NCBI GenBank assembly: GCA_029211145.1
Contig: JARGEQ010000016.1
Coordinates: 124,001-188,000 of the forward strand
Length of the DNA: 64,000 bases
Source: Marinimicrococcus flavescens
GTDB lineage: Bacteria; Pseudomonadota; Alphaproteobacteria; Geminicoccales; Geminicoccaceae
Direction of reading: 5' to 3'
The notes beneath the pieces are model-generated. The model did not search any database and was not told the origin of the DNA. It worked only from the letters and a program-made list of their open reading frames with translations. Shown here in pieces: positions 30,739 to 42,683 of the stretch (position 1 is the stretch's first letter; every line of letters starts with the position of its first letter). The translations under genes were made by a program, and so were the position numbers.

Positions 30739-32148
30739 TCATTGTCCCGTCAATATGCGCTGCACGAGCTGCTTGACGCTAGGCACGAAGCCGTTGGCGT
30801 AGAACGGGTCCTCGCCGAACCGGTAGACATTGTGGCCCGAGAACATCAGCTGGTTGTCGACCGGGTCGCCCTCACCGTGGGCGATCTCCTGCAGGGTCTT
30901 CTGGATGCAAAAGGAGCGCGGGTCGGCGGGCCGGCCGGTGCTGTGGTCGTCGCGGTCCTTCCAGTTGCTGAACTGGCAGTGCGACAGGCAGCCCATGCAG
31001 TTGGCCTGGTCGCGCCGGATCTCCCGCGCCCGGGCCGGATCGACGAAGATCAGGGTGGACTCGGGCGTGCGCATCGGCTGCGATTGACCTTCGGCCACCC
31101 AGCCCTGGACCCGCTCGAAATCGGCCTGGCGCAGCCAGACGCCGTTACCGCTGCGGCCATAGGCGAAGAACGCCTCGAAACCCTCGTCCGGGGTGGCCTC
31201 CTCGCGGAACTCGACCTGCCGCTTCGAGCGCGCGACCAGCTCGTCGAGGAAACTATTCTTGACTGCCGAGGAGTAGAAGCCGGTGGGGCTGAAGCGGTGC
31301 AGCAGCACGTCGCCGGCCGCCAGCTCCGTGAGGCGCTTCTTCCAGCTCTCGGGGATCGGGCTTTCCTGGGTGAGCAGCGGCCGTGTGCCGAACTGGAAGA
31401 CGATCGGCCCCAGCTCCTCGTTGCCGATCCAGTCCTGCCAGTCGGACAGGTGCCAGACGCCGCCGGCCATTACGATCGGCACATGGCCGAGCCCGACCTT
31501 GCGCATCGTGTTCCTGAGCTCGAGAACGCGCGGCAGCGGCGGCTCGGGGTGCTCGGGATCCTCGCTGTTGGAGAGACCGTTATGGCCGCCGGCCCGCCAC
31601 GGGTCCTCGTAGACCACCGCACCCAGCCAGTCGGCGTGCTTGTTGTAGGCACGCCGCCACAGGGCGTTGAAGGCGCGGCCGGAGGAGACGATGGGGTAGT
31701 AGTGGACGCCGTAGCCCGAGCAGATCTCGGCGAGCCGGTAGGGCATGCCGGCACCGCAGGTGATGCCGTGGATCAGGCCGCGCGCACCCTCGAGCACGCC
31801 GGTCAGGACGCGCTCGCAGCCGCCCATCTCCCACAGCACGTTCATGTGGATACGGCCTTCGCCGCCGCTCGTCTCGTGGGCGATGCGGGCCTGGCTGATC
31901 CCCGCCTTGATCGAATGGGCGACCAGCTCCTCGTGGCGCTCGATCCGGTCGCGACCGCGATAGACCAGCGGCACATACTCGCCGTTGTCGTCGATCAGGT
32001 CGGCATTGACGCCGGAAAAAGTGCCCACGCCCCCGGCCCGGGCCCAGGCGCCGCTCGAGCGTCCATTGGACACGGCGACGCCTTTGCCGCCCTCGACCAG
32101 CGGCCACACCTCTTTGCCCGAGATTACCAGAGGCTGAACAATGCTCAT
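30739..32148 (-). CDS. Nitronate monooxygenase-like flavoprotein with C-terminal Cys cluster
   Basis: The protein has 469 residues. The ATG at 32148 follows GGGAGGG by five bases. The N-terminal two thirds form a TIM-barrel of the NMO/2-nitropropane dioxygenase type, with a FabK/PfaD-like flavin-binding pattern (GVGTFSGVNADLI, GLIHGITCGAGMP, IVMAGGVWHLSDWQ, VFQFGTRPLLTQE). Unlike short NMOs it has a C-terminal extension with C-x2-C-x3-C near residues 383-390 (NCMGCLSHCQFSNW) and another Cys near 412, which could bind an iron-sulfur cluster. The natural substrate is unknown. It is located between pnp and irr on the same strand. Confidence 0.72.
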   Translation of the reverse strand: MSIVQPLVISGKEVWPLVEGGKGVAVSNGRSSGAWARAGGVGTFSGVNADLIDDNGEYVPLVYRGRDRIERHEELVAHSIKAGISQARIAHETSGGEGRIHMNVLWEMGGCERVLTGVLEGARGLIHGITCGAGMPYRLAEICSGYGVHYYPIVSSGRAFNALWRRAYNKHADWLGAVVYEDPWRAGGHNGLSNSEDPEHPEPPLPRVLELRNTMRKVGLGHVPIVMAGGVWHLSDWQDWIGNEELGPIVFQFGTRPLLTQESPIPESWKKRLTELAAGDVLLHRFSPTGFYSSAVKNSFLDELVARSKRQVEFREEATPDEGFEAFFAYGRSGNGVWLRQADFERVQGWVAEGQSQPMRTPESTLIFVDPARAREIRRDQANCMGCLSHCQFSNWKDRDDHSTGRPADPRSFCIQKTLQEIAHGEGDPVDNQLMFSGHNVYRFGEDPFYANGFVPSVKQLVQRILTGQ

Positions 32149-32279
32149 CTCATCCCTCCCAAGATCCGGCATCGGGCCCGCTCCCGTGTGGCCCGAGGCC
32201 GGGGGCGCGGCGGGTCGTGCCCCCTCGCCCCGCCCCGGCGTCATGCCGGCGGCACCTGTCGGCCACCGCCAGCCGGCCG

Positions 32280-34487
<2,208 letters not shown>

Positions 34488-34505
34488 TCTGATCAGCCTT
34501 TCCTA

Positions 34506-34627
34506 GCGCCGCGCCAGCGGCGCGGGGCAGCAGCGGTGCGTCGCCCGGGCGAGGAGGAGGGCCGGCGGGAACGGCAGCGGCACGCCTGCGGCTTGCCGCA
34601 GACGCCCCGTCCGCCGTCCCGCCGGCC
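34506..34627 (-). promoter_or_regulatory. Nested stem-loops in the rpsO-pnp intercistronic region
   Basis: In the transcript, an 11-bp perfect stem (34560-34570 with 34617-34627) encloses a 7-bp GC hairpin with a two-base loop (34586-34601). A separate 7-bp hairpin (34506-34523) lies just before the pnp ribosome-binding site. In E. coli the same interval folds into an RNase III-cleaved stem that mediates PNPase autocontrol; a similar role here is inferred from position and structure only. Confidence 0.6.
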
Positions 34628-34633
34628 GCCCAT

Positions 34634-34903
34634 TCAGCGACGCAGGCCCAGACGGGCGATGAGCTGCTGGTAACGCGCCTCGTTCCTGCTGCGCACATAG
34701 TCGAGCAAGCGGCGCCGCTGGCCGACCATCATGAGCAGGCCGCGACGCGACGCGAAATCCTTCTGATGCACCTTGAGATGCTCGGTCAGGTTCACGATGC
34801 GCTCGCTCAGGATCGCCACCTGGATCTCGGGCGAACCCGTGTCACCCTCTTTGGTGGCGTATTCCTTGATCACCGCCTGCTTGCGCTCTTCGGTAATCGA
34901 CAT
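34634..34903 (-). CDS. rpsO: Small ribosomal subunit protein uS15
   Basis: The protein has 89 residues, the usual S15 length, with AGGAGA nine bases before the ATG. It carries the S15 signature in [17 protein letters not shown] and the 16S RNA-binding helix region [16 protein letters not shown] to RRRLLDYVR. It binds the central domain of 16S rRNA early in 30S assembly. It lies between truB (13 bases upstream) and pnp, the standard order. Confidence 0.99.
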   Translation of the reverse strand: MSITEERKQAVIKEYATKEGDTGSPEIQVAILSERIVNLTEHLKVHQKDFASRRGLLMMVGQRRRLLDYVRSRNEARYQQLIARLGLRR

Positions 34904-34916
34904 CGGCTTGGATCTC

Positions 34917-35861
34917 CTAAGCCCGGGCGGCGTGGCCGCCCTTGAGGTTGAACACCCGCAGGGGGCTGACCTCCCCGTCGTCGAATCGCCCGATGGCGAC
35001 GACATCGCCGCCCTGGGTGATCAACACGGTGCCACCGGCCGAAGGCTGCTCGCCGCCGAACAGGCCTGGCGAGACGCGGATCGGCTGACCGGCACGGAGC
35101 CGCAGCGCCTGCGGTTCGGTTACGGCAAGCGCCGGGATGCCGGCCAGCGCTGTCGCCACCGAGACGAGCACCTGGGGAAGGCTGTCCTCCTGGACGACCC
35201 CCTCCAGGGCATTCAGGGAGACGGCGTGCTCGAGGGTGAAGCCCCCGACCGCCGTTCTCCGCAATTTGCTCACATGGGCGTGACAGCCGAGGACCTCGCC
35301 CAGGTCGCGGGCGAGCGCCCGGACATAGGTGCCCTTGCCGCACTCCATCTCGAACTCGGCATGGTCGGCATCGACCCGCCGCACGAAGTCGAGCCGGTCG
35401 ATCCTGACCGGCCGCGGCTCGAGCTCCACCTTCTCGCCGCGTCGGGCCAGATCGTAGGCCCGCTCGCCCTGGATCTTGACCGCCGCGTAAATCGGCGGGC
35501 GTTGCTGGATTTCGCCGCGGAAGGGAGCCAGCGCCGCCTCGATGGCCTCGTCGCTGGGCCGCAGCTCGCTGCTGGCCAGGACCTCGCCCTCGGCGTCGTC
35601 GGTGTCGCGCGATTCGCCGAACCGAACGGTGAAGCGGTAGCCCTTGCGGGCGTCCATGACATAGGCAACGGTCTTGGTGGCCTCGCCCATGGCGATCGGC
35701 AGCACGCCGGTCGCCAACGGGTCGAGGGTGCCGCCATGGCCGACCTTCTGGGCCTGGGTCAGCCACTTCACCCGGTTGACGACCTGGGTCGAGGTGATCC
35801 CCACCCCCTTGTCGACGACCAGCCAGCCATTGATGGGCCGTCCCTTACTCCTGCGTCCCAT
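34917..35861 (-). CDS. truB: tRNA pseudouridine-55 synthase TruB
   Basis: The protein has 314 residues and makes pseudouridine at position 55 of the T-loop of tRNAs. The catalytic Asp is in [16 protein letters not shown], at about residue 47. [17 protein letters not shown] and [16 protein letters not shown] are further family motifs. The C-terminal part has the PUA-like [16 protein letters not shown]. Its start overlaps the rbfA stop by 17 bases. It belongs to the rimP-nusA-infB-rbfA-truB-rpsO-pnp operon. Confidence 0.98.
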   Translation of the reverse strand: MGRRSKGRPINGWLVVDKGVGITSTQVVNRVKWLTQAQKVGHGGTLDPLATGVLPIAMGEATKTVAYVMDARKGYRFTVRFGESRDTDDAEGEVLASSELRPSDEAIEAALAPFRGEIQQRPPIYAAVKIQGERAYDLARRGEKVELEPRPVRIDRLDFVRRVDADHAEFEMECGKGTYVRALARDLGEVLGCHAHVSKLRRTAVGGFTLEHAVSLNALEGVVQEDSLPQVLVSVATALAGIPALAVTEPQALRLRAGQPIRVSPGLFGGEQPSAGGTVLITQGGDVVAIGRFDDGEVSPLRVFNLKGGHAARA

Positions 35862-36261
35862 CCGTTTCCTCGTCGTCGTCCTGCTGCAGCCTCGCGCGCT
35901 CGTTCGACAGCAGGCGCTCCATGCGCGCCGCCTCGTCGAACAGGTCGTCGGCCACGAAATGCAGCCGCGGGGCGTATTTGAGATTCATCCGTCGCGCCAT
36001 CCGGGCGCCCAGCCGCGCCCCCGCCTGCTCGAGCGCGAGAAGGGCGGCCGGTTGCAGCCGGCCGCCCAGCTCGCTCGCAAAGACGGTTGCGTGCCGAAGG
36101 TCCCGGCTCACCCGGACCTCGCCGACCGTGATACTGCGGCCGGCGAGCCGGGTGTCGTGGATCTCGCCGCGCATGAGATCCTCGGCGAGCAGGTGGCGGA
36201 TCTGCTCCGCCACCCTCAGCTGACGCTGCGACGGCTCGCTAGCACTGGAGCCTCGCGCCAT
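35845..36261 (-). CDS. rbfA: 30S ribosome-binding factor RbfA
   Basis: The protein has 138 residues from the ATG at 36261. It is a late 30S maturation factor with a KH-like fold that binds near the 5' end of 16S rRNA. Family features are RVAEQIRHLLAEDLMRGEI, ITVGEVRVSRDLRHATVF and RLGARMARRMNLKYAPRLHFVAD. An acidic tail ([13 protein letters not shown]) ends the protein. The gene is 40 bases downstream of infB and overlaps truB. Confidence 0.97.
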   Translation of the reverse strand: MARGSSASEPSQRQLRVAEQIRHLLAEDLMRGEIHDTRLAGRSITVGEVRVSRDLRHATVFASELGGRLQPAALLALEQAGARLGARMARRMNLKYAPRLHFVADDLFDEAARMERLLSNERARLQQDDDEETDGTQE

Positions 36262-36301
36262 GGAGCAGTGCCCTTGTCGTGAGAGGCGGGGGTGGCGCGC
36301 C

Positions 36302-38935
36302 TCAGAGGCTGCGCGCCACCTCCTCGACCTCGTAAGCCTCGATGACGTCACCCTCGCGGATGTCGTTGTAACCCTCGATCGACATGCCGCACTCGAAGCC
36401 CTCCTTCACCTCGCGGACATCGTCCTTGAAGCGCCGGAGCGAGCCCAGCTGGCCGTCGAAGATCACCACGTCGTCGCGCAGCAGGCGGACCCGGGCATTC
36501 CGCTTGAAGAGACCGTCGAGCACACGGCAGCCGGCGATCTTGCCGAACTTGGGCACGCTGAAGATCTCGCGGATCTCGGCATGGCCGAGGATGACCTCGC
36601 GCGCCTCGGGCGACAGCATGCCCGAGAGCATGGCCTTCGCCTCGTCGAGGATCTCGTAGATGATCGAGTAGTAGCGGATCTCGATCCCTTCGCGCTTGGC
36701 CATGTCGCGGGCCTGCACATTGGCACGGACGTTGAAGCCCATGATCAGGCCGCGCGAGGCCAGCGCCAGGCTGACGTCGCTCTCGGTGATGGCACCGACG
36801 CCGCCATGCAGAACCCGCACGCCCACCTCGTCGGTCTTGAGCTTGTCGAGACCGGCGACGATGGCCTCCAGCGAGCCGTGCACGTCCGCCTTGATGACGA
36901 CCGGCAGCTCCTTGAGGGCGCCCGCCTTGAGCTGGCTGAACATGTCCTCGAGGGTGGTGCCGCGGGCCGCCGCCGCACCGAGCTGGCTCTGCTCGCGCTT
37001 CTTGCGCTGGCGGTACTCGGCGACGTCGCGGGCGCGCTTCTCGTTGTCCACGACCCACAGCTTGTCGCCGGGCTCCGGCACGCCGTCGAGACCGAGGATC
37101 TCGACCGGCGTGGAGGGACCGGCCTGCTCGACCGGCGCACCGCGATCGTCGACCAGTGCGCGTACCCGGCCCCACTGGGCGCCGGCGATCACGATGTCGC
37201 CGACCTTGAGGGTGCCGTTCTGCACCAGAACGGTCGCCACCGCGCCGCGGCCGCGATCGAGCTCGGCCTCGACGATGGTGCCCTGGGCGTCGCGCTCGGG
37301 ATTGGCCTTGAGGTCGAGGAGCTCGGCCTGGAGCTGCAGCGCCTCGATGAGCTTGTCGATCCCGGTCCGCGCCACCGCGCTCACCGGCACCGCCAGCACC
37401 TCGCCGCCGTAATCCTCGACCACCACCTCGTGGTTCAGGAGCTCGGTCTTGACCCGCTCCGGATTGGCCTCGGGCTTGTCCATCTTGTTGATGGCCACGA
37501 CGATCGGCACGCCGGCCGCCTTGGCATGACGGATCGCCTCGACGGTCTGCGGCATGACGCCGTCGTCGGCAGCCACCACCAGCACCACGACGTCGGTGAC
37601 GGAGGCGCCGCGGGCGCGCATCGAGGTGAAGGCGGCGTGGCCCGGCGTGTCGATGAAGGCCACCGGCATGCCGTGGCCGATATCGACCCGGTAGGCACCG
37701 ATATGCTGGGTGATGCCGCCGGCCTCGCCCTTGACCACGTTGCTCTCGCGCAGGGCGTCGAGCAGCGAGGTCTTGCCGTGGTCGACATGGCCCATGACGG
37801 TCACCACCGGGGCGCGCGGACGCAGGTCCCCGGCCTGATCGACGATGCCCTCGATGCCTTCCTCGACGTCGGCGTCGGACACGCGCTTCACCTTCTGGCC
37901 GAACTCGGCCACCACCAGCTCGGCGGTATCCGCGTCGATCGCCTGGTTGATGGTCGCCATGACGCCGCTGCGCATCAGGGTCTTGACCACCTCGGCGCCG
38001 CGCACCGCCATGCGGTTGGCGAGCTCCTGGACGGTGATGTTGTCAGGCAGGACGACCTCGCGGATGCCCTGCTCGCCCACCGTCTCCTGCTGGCGCCGCT
38101 CGCGCTGCTGCTGGCGGCGCAGCGAGGCCAGGCTGCGCACGCGCCCCTCGTCCTCGTCGCCGTCCATCGACACGCGCAGCGTGCGCTTGTCGTCACGGCC
38201 GGCCGGCTTGAGGCTACCGCGCTTCTCGGTCTTGGCGCGCAGCTTGCCGGCACGCCGTGCCGCCGGCGACTCTTCCTCGGTCTCGGGCTTGTCGCGGACC
38301 GCACCCTTGGCCGCCCGCTTGGGCGACTCGGTCTTGGCCGCAAGCTCGGCCGGCGCGTCGGCAGCCTCCTCGGCGGCCGGCGCCTTGCGCTGGCGCCGCT
38401 CCTCTTCCTCGAGCAGCCGGCGTGCCTGCTCCTCGGCCTTGCGACGAGCCTCGTCCTCGGCCTTCTTGCGCGCCTCTTCCTCGACCTTGCGCTGAACGGC
38501 AGCCTCTTCCTCGGAACGCCGGCGGGCGGCTTCCTCGGCCGCCCGGTGGGCGTTTTCCTCGGCGCGCTTGCGGGCCTCGTCCTCGGCCTTCTTGGCCTCG
38601 GACAGCGCACGCAGGCGGACTGCCTTTTCCTCGTCGGTCAGCGGCTTGAGCACCATCGGCCGCCGCTGCTGCTGCTGCTGGCCGCGCTGCTGCGGCAACG
38701 GCGCGCCACCGCGCCCGCCCTGCTGCGCCGGCGTATCCGTGCCTGCCGTACGGCCACTGGGCTTTGCGGCGACGCGCGAGCGCTTCACCTCGACCGCCAC
38801 CGACTTGCTGCGCCCGTGCGAGAAGCTCTGCCGCACGACGCCGCCTTCGACGGTCTTCTTCAGCTCCAGTCGCGGCGTAGAAGGCCGGGAAAGCTCGATT
38901 CGAGCGTTCCGATCCTGCCCCTTCGCGTCGCTCAT
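36302..38935 (-). CDS. infB: Translation initiation factor IF-2
   Basis: The protein has 877 residues and brings initiator tRNA to the 30S subunit as a GTPase. The N-terminal third is a poorly conserved, highly charged Ala/Glu/Arg helix ([19 protein letters not shown]) plus a Gln-rich stretch. IF2_N repeats precede the G domain, which has G1 GHVDHGKTS at about residue 380, G3 DTPGH and G4 NKMD. Domains II to IV and the C-terminal initiator-tRNA-binding domain ([18 protein letters not shown]) follow. Its ATG overlaps the ylxR stop (ATGA). Confidence 0.99.
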   Translation of the reverse strand: MSDAKGQDRNARIELSRPSTPRLELKKTVEGGVVRQSFSHGRSKSVAVEVKRSRVAAKPSGRTAGTDTPAQQGGRGGAPLPQQRGQQQQQRRPMVLKPLTDEEKAVRLRALSEAKKAEDEARKRAEENAHRAAEEAARRRSEEEAAVQRKVEEEARKKAEDEARRKAEEQARRLLEEEERRQRKAPAAEEAADAPAELAAKTESPKRAAKGAVRDKPETEEESPAARRAGKLRAKTEKRGSLKPAGRDDKRTLRVSMDGDEDEGRVRSLASLRRQQQRERRQQETVGEQGIREVVLPDNITVQELANRMAVRGAEVVKTLMRSGVMATINQAIDADTAELVVAEFGQKVKRVSDADVEEGIEGIVDQAGDLRPRAPVVTVMGHVDHGKTSLLDALRESNVVKGEAGGITQHIGAYRVDIGHGMPVAFIDTPGHAAFTSMRARGASVTDVVVLVVAADDGVMPQTVEAIRHAKAAGVPIVVAINKMDKPEANPERVKTELLNHEVVVEDYGGEVLAVPVSAVARTGIDKLIEALQLQAELLDLKANPERDAQGTIVEAELDRGRGAVATVLVQNGTLKVGDIVIAGAQWGRVRALVDDRGAPVEQAGPSTPVEILGLDGVPEPGDKLWVVDNEKRARDVAEYRQRKKREQSQLGAAAARGTTLEDMFSQLKAGALKELPVVIKADVHGSLEAIVAGLDKLKTDEVGVRVLHGGVGAITESDVSLALASRGLIMGFNVRANVQARDMAKREGIEIRYYSIIYEILDEAKAMLSGMLSPEAREVILGHAEIREIFSVPKFGKIAGCRVLDGLFKRNARVRLLRDDVVIFDGQLGSLRRFKDDVREVKEGFECGMSIEGYNDIREGDVIEAYEVEEVARSL

Positions 38936-39591
38936 GTCTTTATCGCGTCCTTTTCCTGCTCGCCCGCACCCTGCGAGAAACCTTCCGGGCCGCTCTCGCG
39001 CAGCCCCCTGAGCCGCCCGGCTTCCCGCAGCAGCCCTTCAGCCAGACGCCCGGGCGCCATGGCGGCGTAGGTCACCGCCTCGCGCCCGACTGCCCGACCG
39101 ACCTCCTCTCTCGAGAACAAGTCGACGACGGGCCGCCCGGCAGCCAGCGCAACGAGCCGGTCCCGCTGATTGGCCGCAGCATCCTGCGCCGTCACCAGCA
39201 ACCCCGCCTTGCCCTGGCGCAACCATTCATCGACCTTGTCGTACCCGGCAACGAAGGCGCCGGCCCGACGTGCGAGGCCAAAATAGTCGAGGCAGCGGCG
39301 CACCACGACAGCCTCCACCTCGTCGGCTAGACGAGGCGAAACCTGCACCCTGGCGCGCGCTGCCTTCGCGAACAGCTGCTTGGCAACCGCCTGCCTTATA
39401 GCACCTCGATCGGCGCTCAGCCAGATCCCGCGGCCCGGCAGACGCTCCTCGGCATCGAAGACGAGCCGCCCGTCGGGCGCCACGACGAAGCGCAGCATGC
39501 CTTCGCGGGGCGCCGCGACCCGCCGCGCGACACACCGTCGCCCCCGGCCGGGACGCGGCTCTTCCTCGATGACGACGGTCTCTGCACTCAC
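38932..39591 (-). CDS. YlxR/DUF448 RNA-binding protein fused to an L7Ae-like domain
   Basis: The protein has 219 residues from the GTG at 39591, which overlaps the nusA stop (GTGA). The N-terminal part is DUF448/YlxR ([41 protein letters not shown]). The middle part is like ribosomal protein L7Ae ([44 protein letters not shown] is the core region). The order nusA-ylxR-infB is common, and in alphaproteobacteria both domains are usually on one chain. The role is probably RNA binding during transcription-translation coupling; it has no firm biochemical function. Confidence 0.9.
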   Translation of the reverse strand: MSAETVVIEEEPRPGRGRRCVARRVAAPREGMLRFVVAPDGRLVFDAEERLPGRGIWLSADRGAIRQAVAKQLFAKAARARVQVSPRLADEVEAVVVRRCLDYFGLARRAGAFVAGYDKVDEWLRQGKAGLLVTAQDAAANQRDRLVALAAGRPVVDLFSREEVGRAVGREAVTYAAMAPGRLAEGLLREAGRLRGLRESGPEGFSQGAGEQEKDAIKT

Positions 39592-41258
39592 GCTTGGGTC
39601 GACGCCTCCCTGGCGGCGTTCTGCTCGTCGACGACCTCGCCCCCGGCAGGGTCGCCCTCGACGGACGGCGCCGCCTCGAGCTGCTCCTCGCCGGGCTCCT
39701 CCTGGACGAACTCCTCCCCGGCGGCCTCGGGCTCCTCGGGCTCGGGCGGGGCTTCCACCCATCCCAGCAGGATCCGCGCCTCCATGACGAGCTGGCCGGC
39801 CTGCTCGACGGTGATGCCCGCATCGGGCACCAGCTCGACCAGCTCGTCACCGGCGAGATCGGCGAAGTCCTCGAGGGTCTTCACGCCCTGGCGGCCGAGC
39901 TTGACCACCGTCTCGTCGGAGATCGACTCGAAAGCCAGCAGATCGTCGGCGACGCCCAGATCGCGGGCCTCCTGCGCCAGCTCCTCGGCGCGCTCCTCGA
40001 GCCAGCTCTGCGCACGCTCCTTGAGGGCGTCGGCGATCTCCTCGTCGAAGCCCTCGACCGAGGCCAGCTCCTCGAGCGGGCTGTAGGCCACCTCCTCGAC
40101 CGAGGAGAAGCCCTCGGTGGCGAGCAGCTGGGCGATCACCTCGTCGACGTTCAGGGTCTCGACGAACAGCGCGGTGAGCTCGCGGAACTCGCGCTGGCGG
40201 CGCTCGCTCTCCTCGCTCTCCGAATTGATGTCGATATCCCAGCCGGAAAGCTGCGAGGCCAGCCGCACGTTCTGGCCGCGGCGGCCGATGGCGATGTGCT
40301 GCATGTGGTCGGGGACGACCACCTCGATGCGCTGGTTGTCGGGATCGAGCACCACCTTGCTGACCTCGGCCGGCGCCAGCGCGTTGACCACGAAGGTGGC
40401 CTGGTCGGGCGACCAGGGGATGATGTCGACCTTCTCGCCGCCCAGCTCCTGAACCACCGCCTGCACGCGCGAGCCGCGCATGCCGACGCAGGCACCCACC
40501 GGGTCGATGCTGGCATCCTTGGAGATCACCGCGATCTTGGCGCGCGAGCCCGGGTCGCGGGCCACCGCCTTGATCTCGATGATCCCGTCATAGATCTCCG
40601 GCACCTCCTGCTCGAACAGCTTCGCCATGAACTGGGGATGCGTGCGCGAGAGGAAGATCTGCGGGCCGCGGGTCTCGTGGCGGACGTCGTAGAGATAGGC
40701 GCGGATGCGATCCTTGGGGCGGAAGATCTCGCGCGGGATCAGCTCGTCGCGCCGGACGATCGCCTCGGCCCGGCCGAGGTCGATCAGCACGCCGCCATGC
40801 TCGACCCGCTTGACCTCGCCGACGATGATCTCGCCGATCCGGTCCTTGAACTCGTTGTACTGGCGCTCGCGCTCGGCGTCGCGCACCCGCTGCACGATCA
40901 CCTGCTTGGCGCTCTGCGCGGAAATGCGGCCCAGATCGATGGGCGGCAGCGGATCGAGGATGTGATCGCCGGGCTGGGCCGCCGGATTGCGCTCGCGCGC
41001 GTCCTCGATGTCGATCTGCCGGGCGTAGTCCTCGACGCCGTTGGCGACCTCGAGCTCGCGGTAGATCCGGATCTCGCCCGTCCTGCGGTCGATCTCCGCG
41101 ACGATCTCGTGCTCCTGGCCGTACTTGCGGCGCGCGGCCGTCTGCACGGCCTGCTCCATGGCCTCGATGACCTCGTCGGAACTGATGCCCTTTTCCTGAG
41201 CGACAGCTTCGGCCACTCGCAGCAGTTCGGCCCGGCCAAGCCCGATGCCCGTGTCCAT
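39588..41258 (-). CDS. nusA: Transcription termination/antitermination factor NusA
   Basis: The protein has 556 residues from the ATG at 41258, or 559 from a GTG at 41267. The N-terminal polymerase-binding domain ([22 protein letters not shown]) is followed by an S1 domain ([21 protein letters not shown]), two KH domains ([21 protein letters not shown] and [16 protein letters not shown]) and two C-terminal acidic repeats with helix-hairpin-helix content. An extended acidic tail rich in Glu and Pro ends the protein. It is co-transcribed with rimP and infB. Confidence 0.98.
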   Translation of the reverse strand: MDTGIGLGRAELLRVAEAVAQEKGISSDEVIEAMEQAVQTAARRKYGQEHEIVAEIDRRTGEIRIYRELEVANGVEDYARQIDIEDARERNPAAQPGDHILDPLPPIDLGRISAQSAKQVIVQRVRDAERERQYNEFKDRIGEIIVGEVKRVEHGGVLIDLGRAEAIVRRDELIPREIFRPKDRIRAYLYDVRHETRGPQIFLSRTHPQFMAKLFEQEVPEIYDGIIEIKAVARDPGSRAKIAVISKDASIDPVGACVGMRGSRVQAVVQELGGEKVDIIPWSPDQATFVVNALAPAEVSKVVLDPDNQRIEVVVPDHMQHIAIGRRGQNVRLASQLSGWDIDINSESEESERRQREFRELTALFVETLNVDEVIAQLLATEGFSSVEEVAYSPLEELASVEGFDEEIADALKERAQSWLEERAEELAQEARDLGVADDLLAFESISDETVVKLGRQGVKTLEDFADLAGDELVELVPDAGITVEQAGQLVMEARILLGWVEAPPEPEEPEAAGEEFVQEEPGEEQLEAAPSVEGDPAGGEVVDEQNAAREASTQA

Positions 41259-41270
41259 GCGCTCCACCCC

Positions 41271-41726
41271 CTAGCCTTCTGCCCGGCGCCCGCGCCCCGG
41301 CCGGCGTTTGGCCAGCATCCCGTCGGTGACGACGAGCTTCGCCCGCTTGATGGCGTCAAGCGGCACGCGGCACTGGCCATTGCCGACGAGGATGACGACC
41401 TCGTCCCCTTCCAGACCCTCGATCACGCCCACGAACCGCTTGCGCCCGTCCACCAGCTCTTCCGTCTCGACGCGGGCCTCGTGGCCGCGGAAGCGGTCGT
41501 AGTCCTCGCGCTTGACGAGCGGCCGGTCGAGGCCGGGCGAGCTCACCTCGAGAGTGAAGGCGCCCGGGATCGGGTCGGCGACGTCGAGCAGGGCGGAGAC
41601 GGCGTGGCTGATGTCGGCGCAGTCGTCCACCGTCATCGTCCGCTCACGGTCGAGATGCTCGGCCATGACCTGGAGCGTGCGCCGGGTCCCGCCCATCAGG
41701 CGGACCTGCACGAGCTCGAAGCCCAT
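41271..41726 (-). CDS. rimP: Ribosome maturation factor RimP (start codon uncertain)
   Basis: From its first ATG the protein has 151 residues and is recognised by GFELVQVRLMGG, RTMTVDDCADISHAVSALLDV, YTLEV-like FTLEVSSPGLDRPL and a C-terminal SH3-like region (FVGVIEGLEGDEVVILV). RimP assists 30S assembly. In this frame the upstream codons still read like RimP (IHQIAQLIEPALKD) before a TAG stop, yet contain no ATG, GTG or TTG. Either the ATG at 41726 gives a shortened N-terminus, or a rare ATT (41768) or CTG start is used. The ATT at 41768 lies five bases after AGG. The operon leader and promoter sit upstream. Confidence 0.9.
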   Translation of the reverse strand: MGFELVQVRLMGGTRRTLQVMAEHLDRERTMTVDDCADISHAVSALLDVADPIPGAFTLEVSSPGLDRPLVKREDYDRFRGHEARVETEELVDGRKRFVGVIEGLEGDEVVILVGNGQCRVPLDAIKRAKLVVTDGMLAKRRPGRGRRAEG

Positions 41727-41800
41727 GTCCTTGAGAGCGGGCTCGATCAGCTGGGCAATCTGGTGAATGAGGGCCTATCCCGATGTGCGAACATGCGAAT

Positions 41801-41828
41801 GGGGAGCGGGCTCAAGCCCACCCTCCCC
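41801..41828 (-). promoter_or_regulatory. rimP leader hairpin
   Basis: On the minus strand GGGGAG pairs with CTCCCC around an inner GGGCT/AGCCC stem, giving a strong hairpin of about 11 bp in the rimP-nusA 5' leader. Its position, just upstream of rimP, fits the alphaproteobacterial rimP leader motif described as a candidate attenuator. There is no U-tract, so a terminator is not evident. Confidence 0.55.
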
Positions 41829-41854
41829 AGTTTGGTCCGAAAGGAGTGCGCACG

Positions 41855-41883
41855 GTTATGCGCGCGGCCTCCCGTCAATGCAA
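41855..41883 (-). promoter_or_regulatory. Probable promoter of the rimP-nusA-infB operon
   Basis: TTGCAT and CATAAC are 17 bases apart on the minus strand, between the trmB stop and the rimP leader hairpin. The resulting leader would be roughly 80 to 120 bases. A 6-bp GC hairpin at 41913-41928, just after trmB, may separate the two transcripts. Confidence 0.5.
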
Positions 41884-41950
41884 GAACTTTCCGTAACGCC
41901 GCTCGGAGGGCCGGCGGGAACGCCCGCCAAGCCCCGTGGAACGGCCCGCC

Positions 41951-42661
41951 TCAGCCTTCGGCGCGGCGCCGAAAGCGCAGATAGACGGGCAGCCGGCCGG
42001 CATCGAGCGCCTTGCGCTCGTAGCGGGTCTCGACCCAGTCGGAGGTGCGGGCGCGCCAGTCGGCGGCCCGCTCGGCCAGCCATTCGAGACGCGGCTCGGC
42101 GAGCAGGGCCTCGAGCATCCAGCGGGCATAGTCGGGATCGTCGGTGGCGAGGCGCAGCTCGCCGCCCGGCTGCACGATCCGCGCCATCTCGGCCACCGTC
42201 TCGCGGTTAACGATCCGCCTCTTCTTGTGGCGCGCCTTGGGCCAGGGATCGGGGAACAGCACGAAGAGCCGCTCGATCGAGGCGTCGGGGAGGCTCGCCA
42301 GCAGCAGGCGCGCGTCGTCGACGAGCAGCCGGACATTCTCCAGCCGGTCCTGCTCGACGGCCGCCAGAAGGGCCGCCACGCCGCTCAGGAACGGCTCGAC
42401 GCCGAGCAGGCCGACATCCCGGCTGGCGGCCGCCTGGGCCGCCAGGTGCTCGCCGCCGCCAAAGCCGATCTCGAGCCAGAAGGCGCGCTTGGGCTCGACG
42501 AACAGCGAGGCCGGGTCCAGCCCGCCCTGCTCCGGCACGGTGAAGCGCAGGCTCGGCAGCAGCTCGTCGAGCAGCCGCCGGCGGCCCGGCCGCAGCCGGG
42601 GCCCCAGGCGGCGGCCGTAGATCCGCCGCTGCGGTCGCGCCGCGTTGCTTTCGTTGGTCAC
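41951..42661 (-). CDS. trmB: tRNA (guanine-N7)-methyltransferase
   Basis: The protein has 236 residues from a GTG at 42661 and methylates G46 of tRNAs using SAM. The SAM-binding loop is in LEIGFGGGEHLAAQAA. The tRNA-binding/catalytic signature is FPDPWPKARHKKRRI, followed by PGGELRLATDDPDYARWM and the C-terminal TRYERKALDAGRLPVYLRF. The frame is open further upstream but the long extension overlaps metK and is not conserved-looking. The gene follows metK by 22 bases, placing SAM supply and SAM use in one transcript. Confidence 0.96.
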   Translation of the reverse strand: MTNESNAARPQRRIYGRRLGPRLRPGRRRLLDELLPSLRFTVPEQGGLDPASLFVEPKRAFWLEIGFGGGEHLAAQAAASRDVGLLGVEPFLSGVAALLAAVEQDRLENVRLLVDDARLLLASLPDASIERLFVLFPDPWPKARHKKRRIVNRETVAEMARIVQPGGELRLATDDPDYARWMLEALLAEPRLEWLAERAADWRARTSDWVETRYERKALDAGRLPVYLRFRRRAEG

Positions 42662-42683
42662 GATGAGGGGATTCTCGTGCCGG

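Noticed and set aside
36260..39070. A 936-codon plus-strand open frame opposite infB.
   Set aside because: infB is unambiguous on the minus strand and the antisense text is Leu/Asp/His-rich without any motif.
41913..41928. A 6-bp GC hairpin after trmB as a firm terminator.
   Set aside because: There is no U-tract and such short GC palindromes are common at this base composition.
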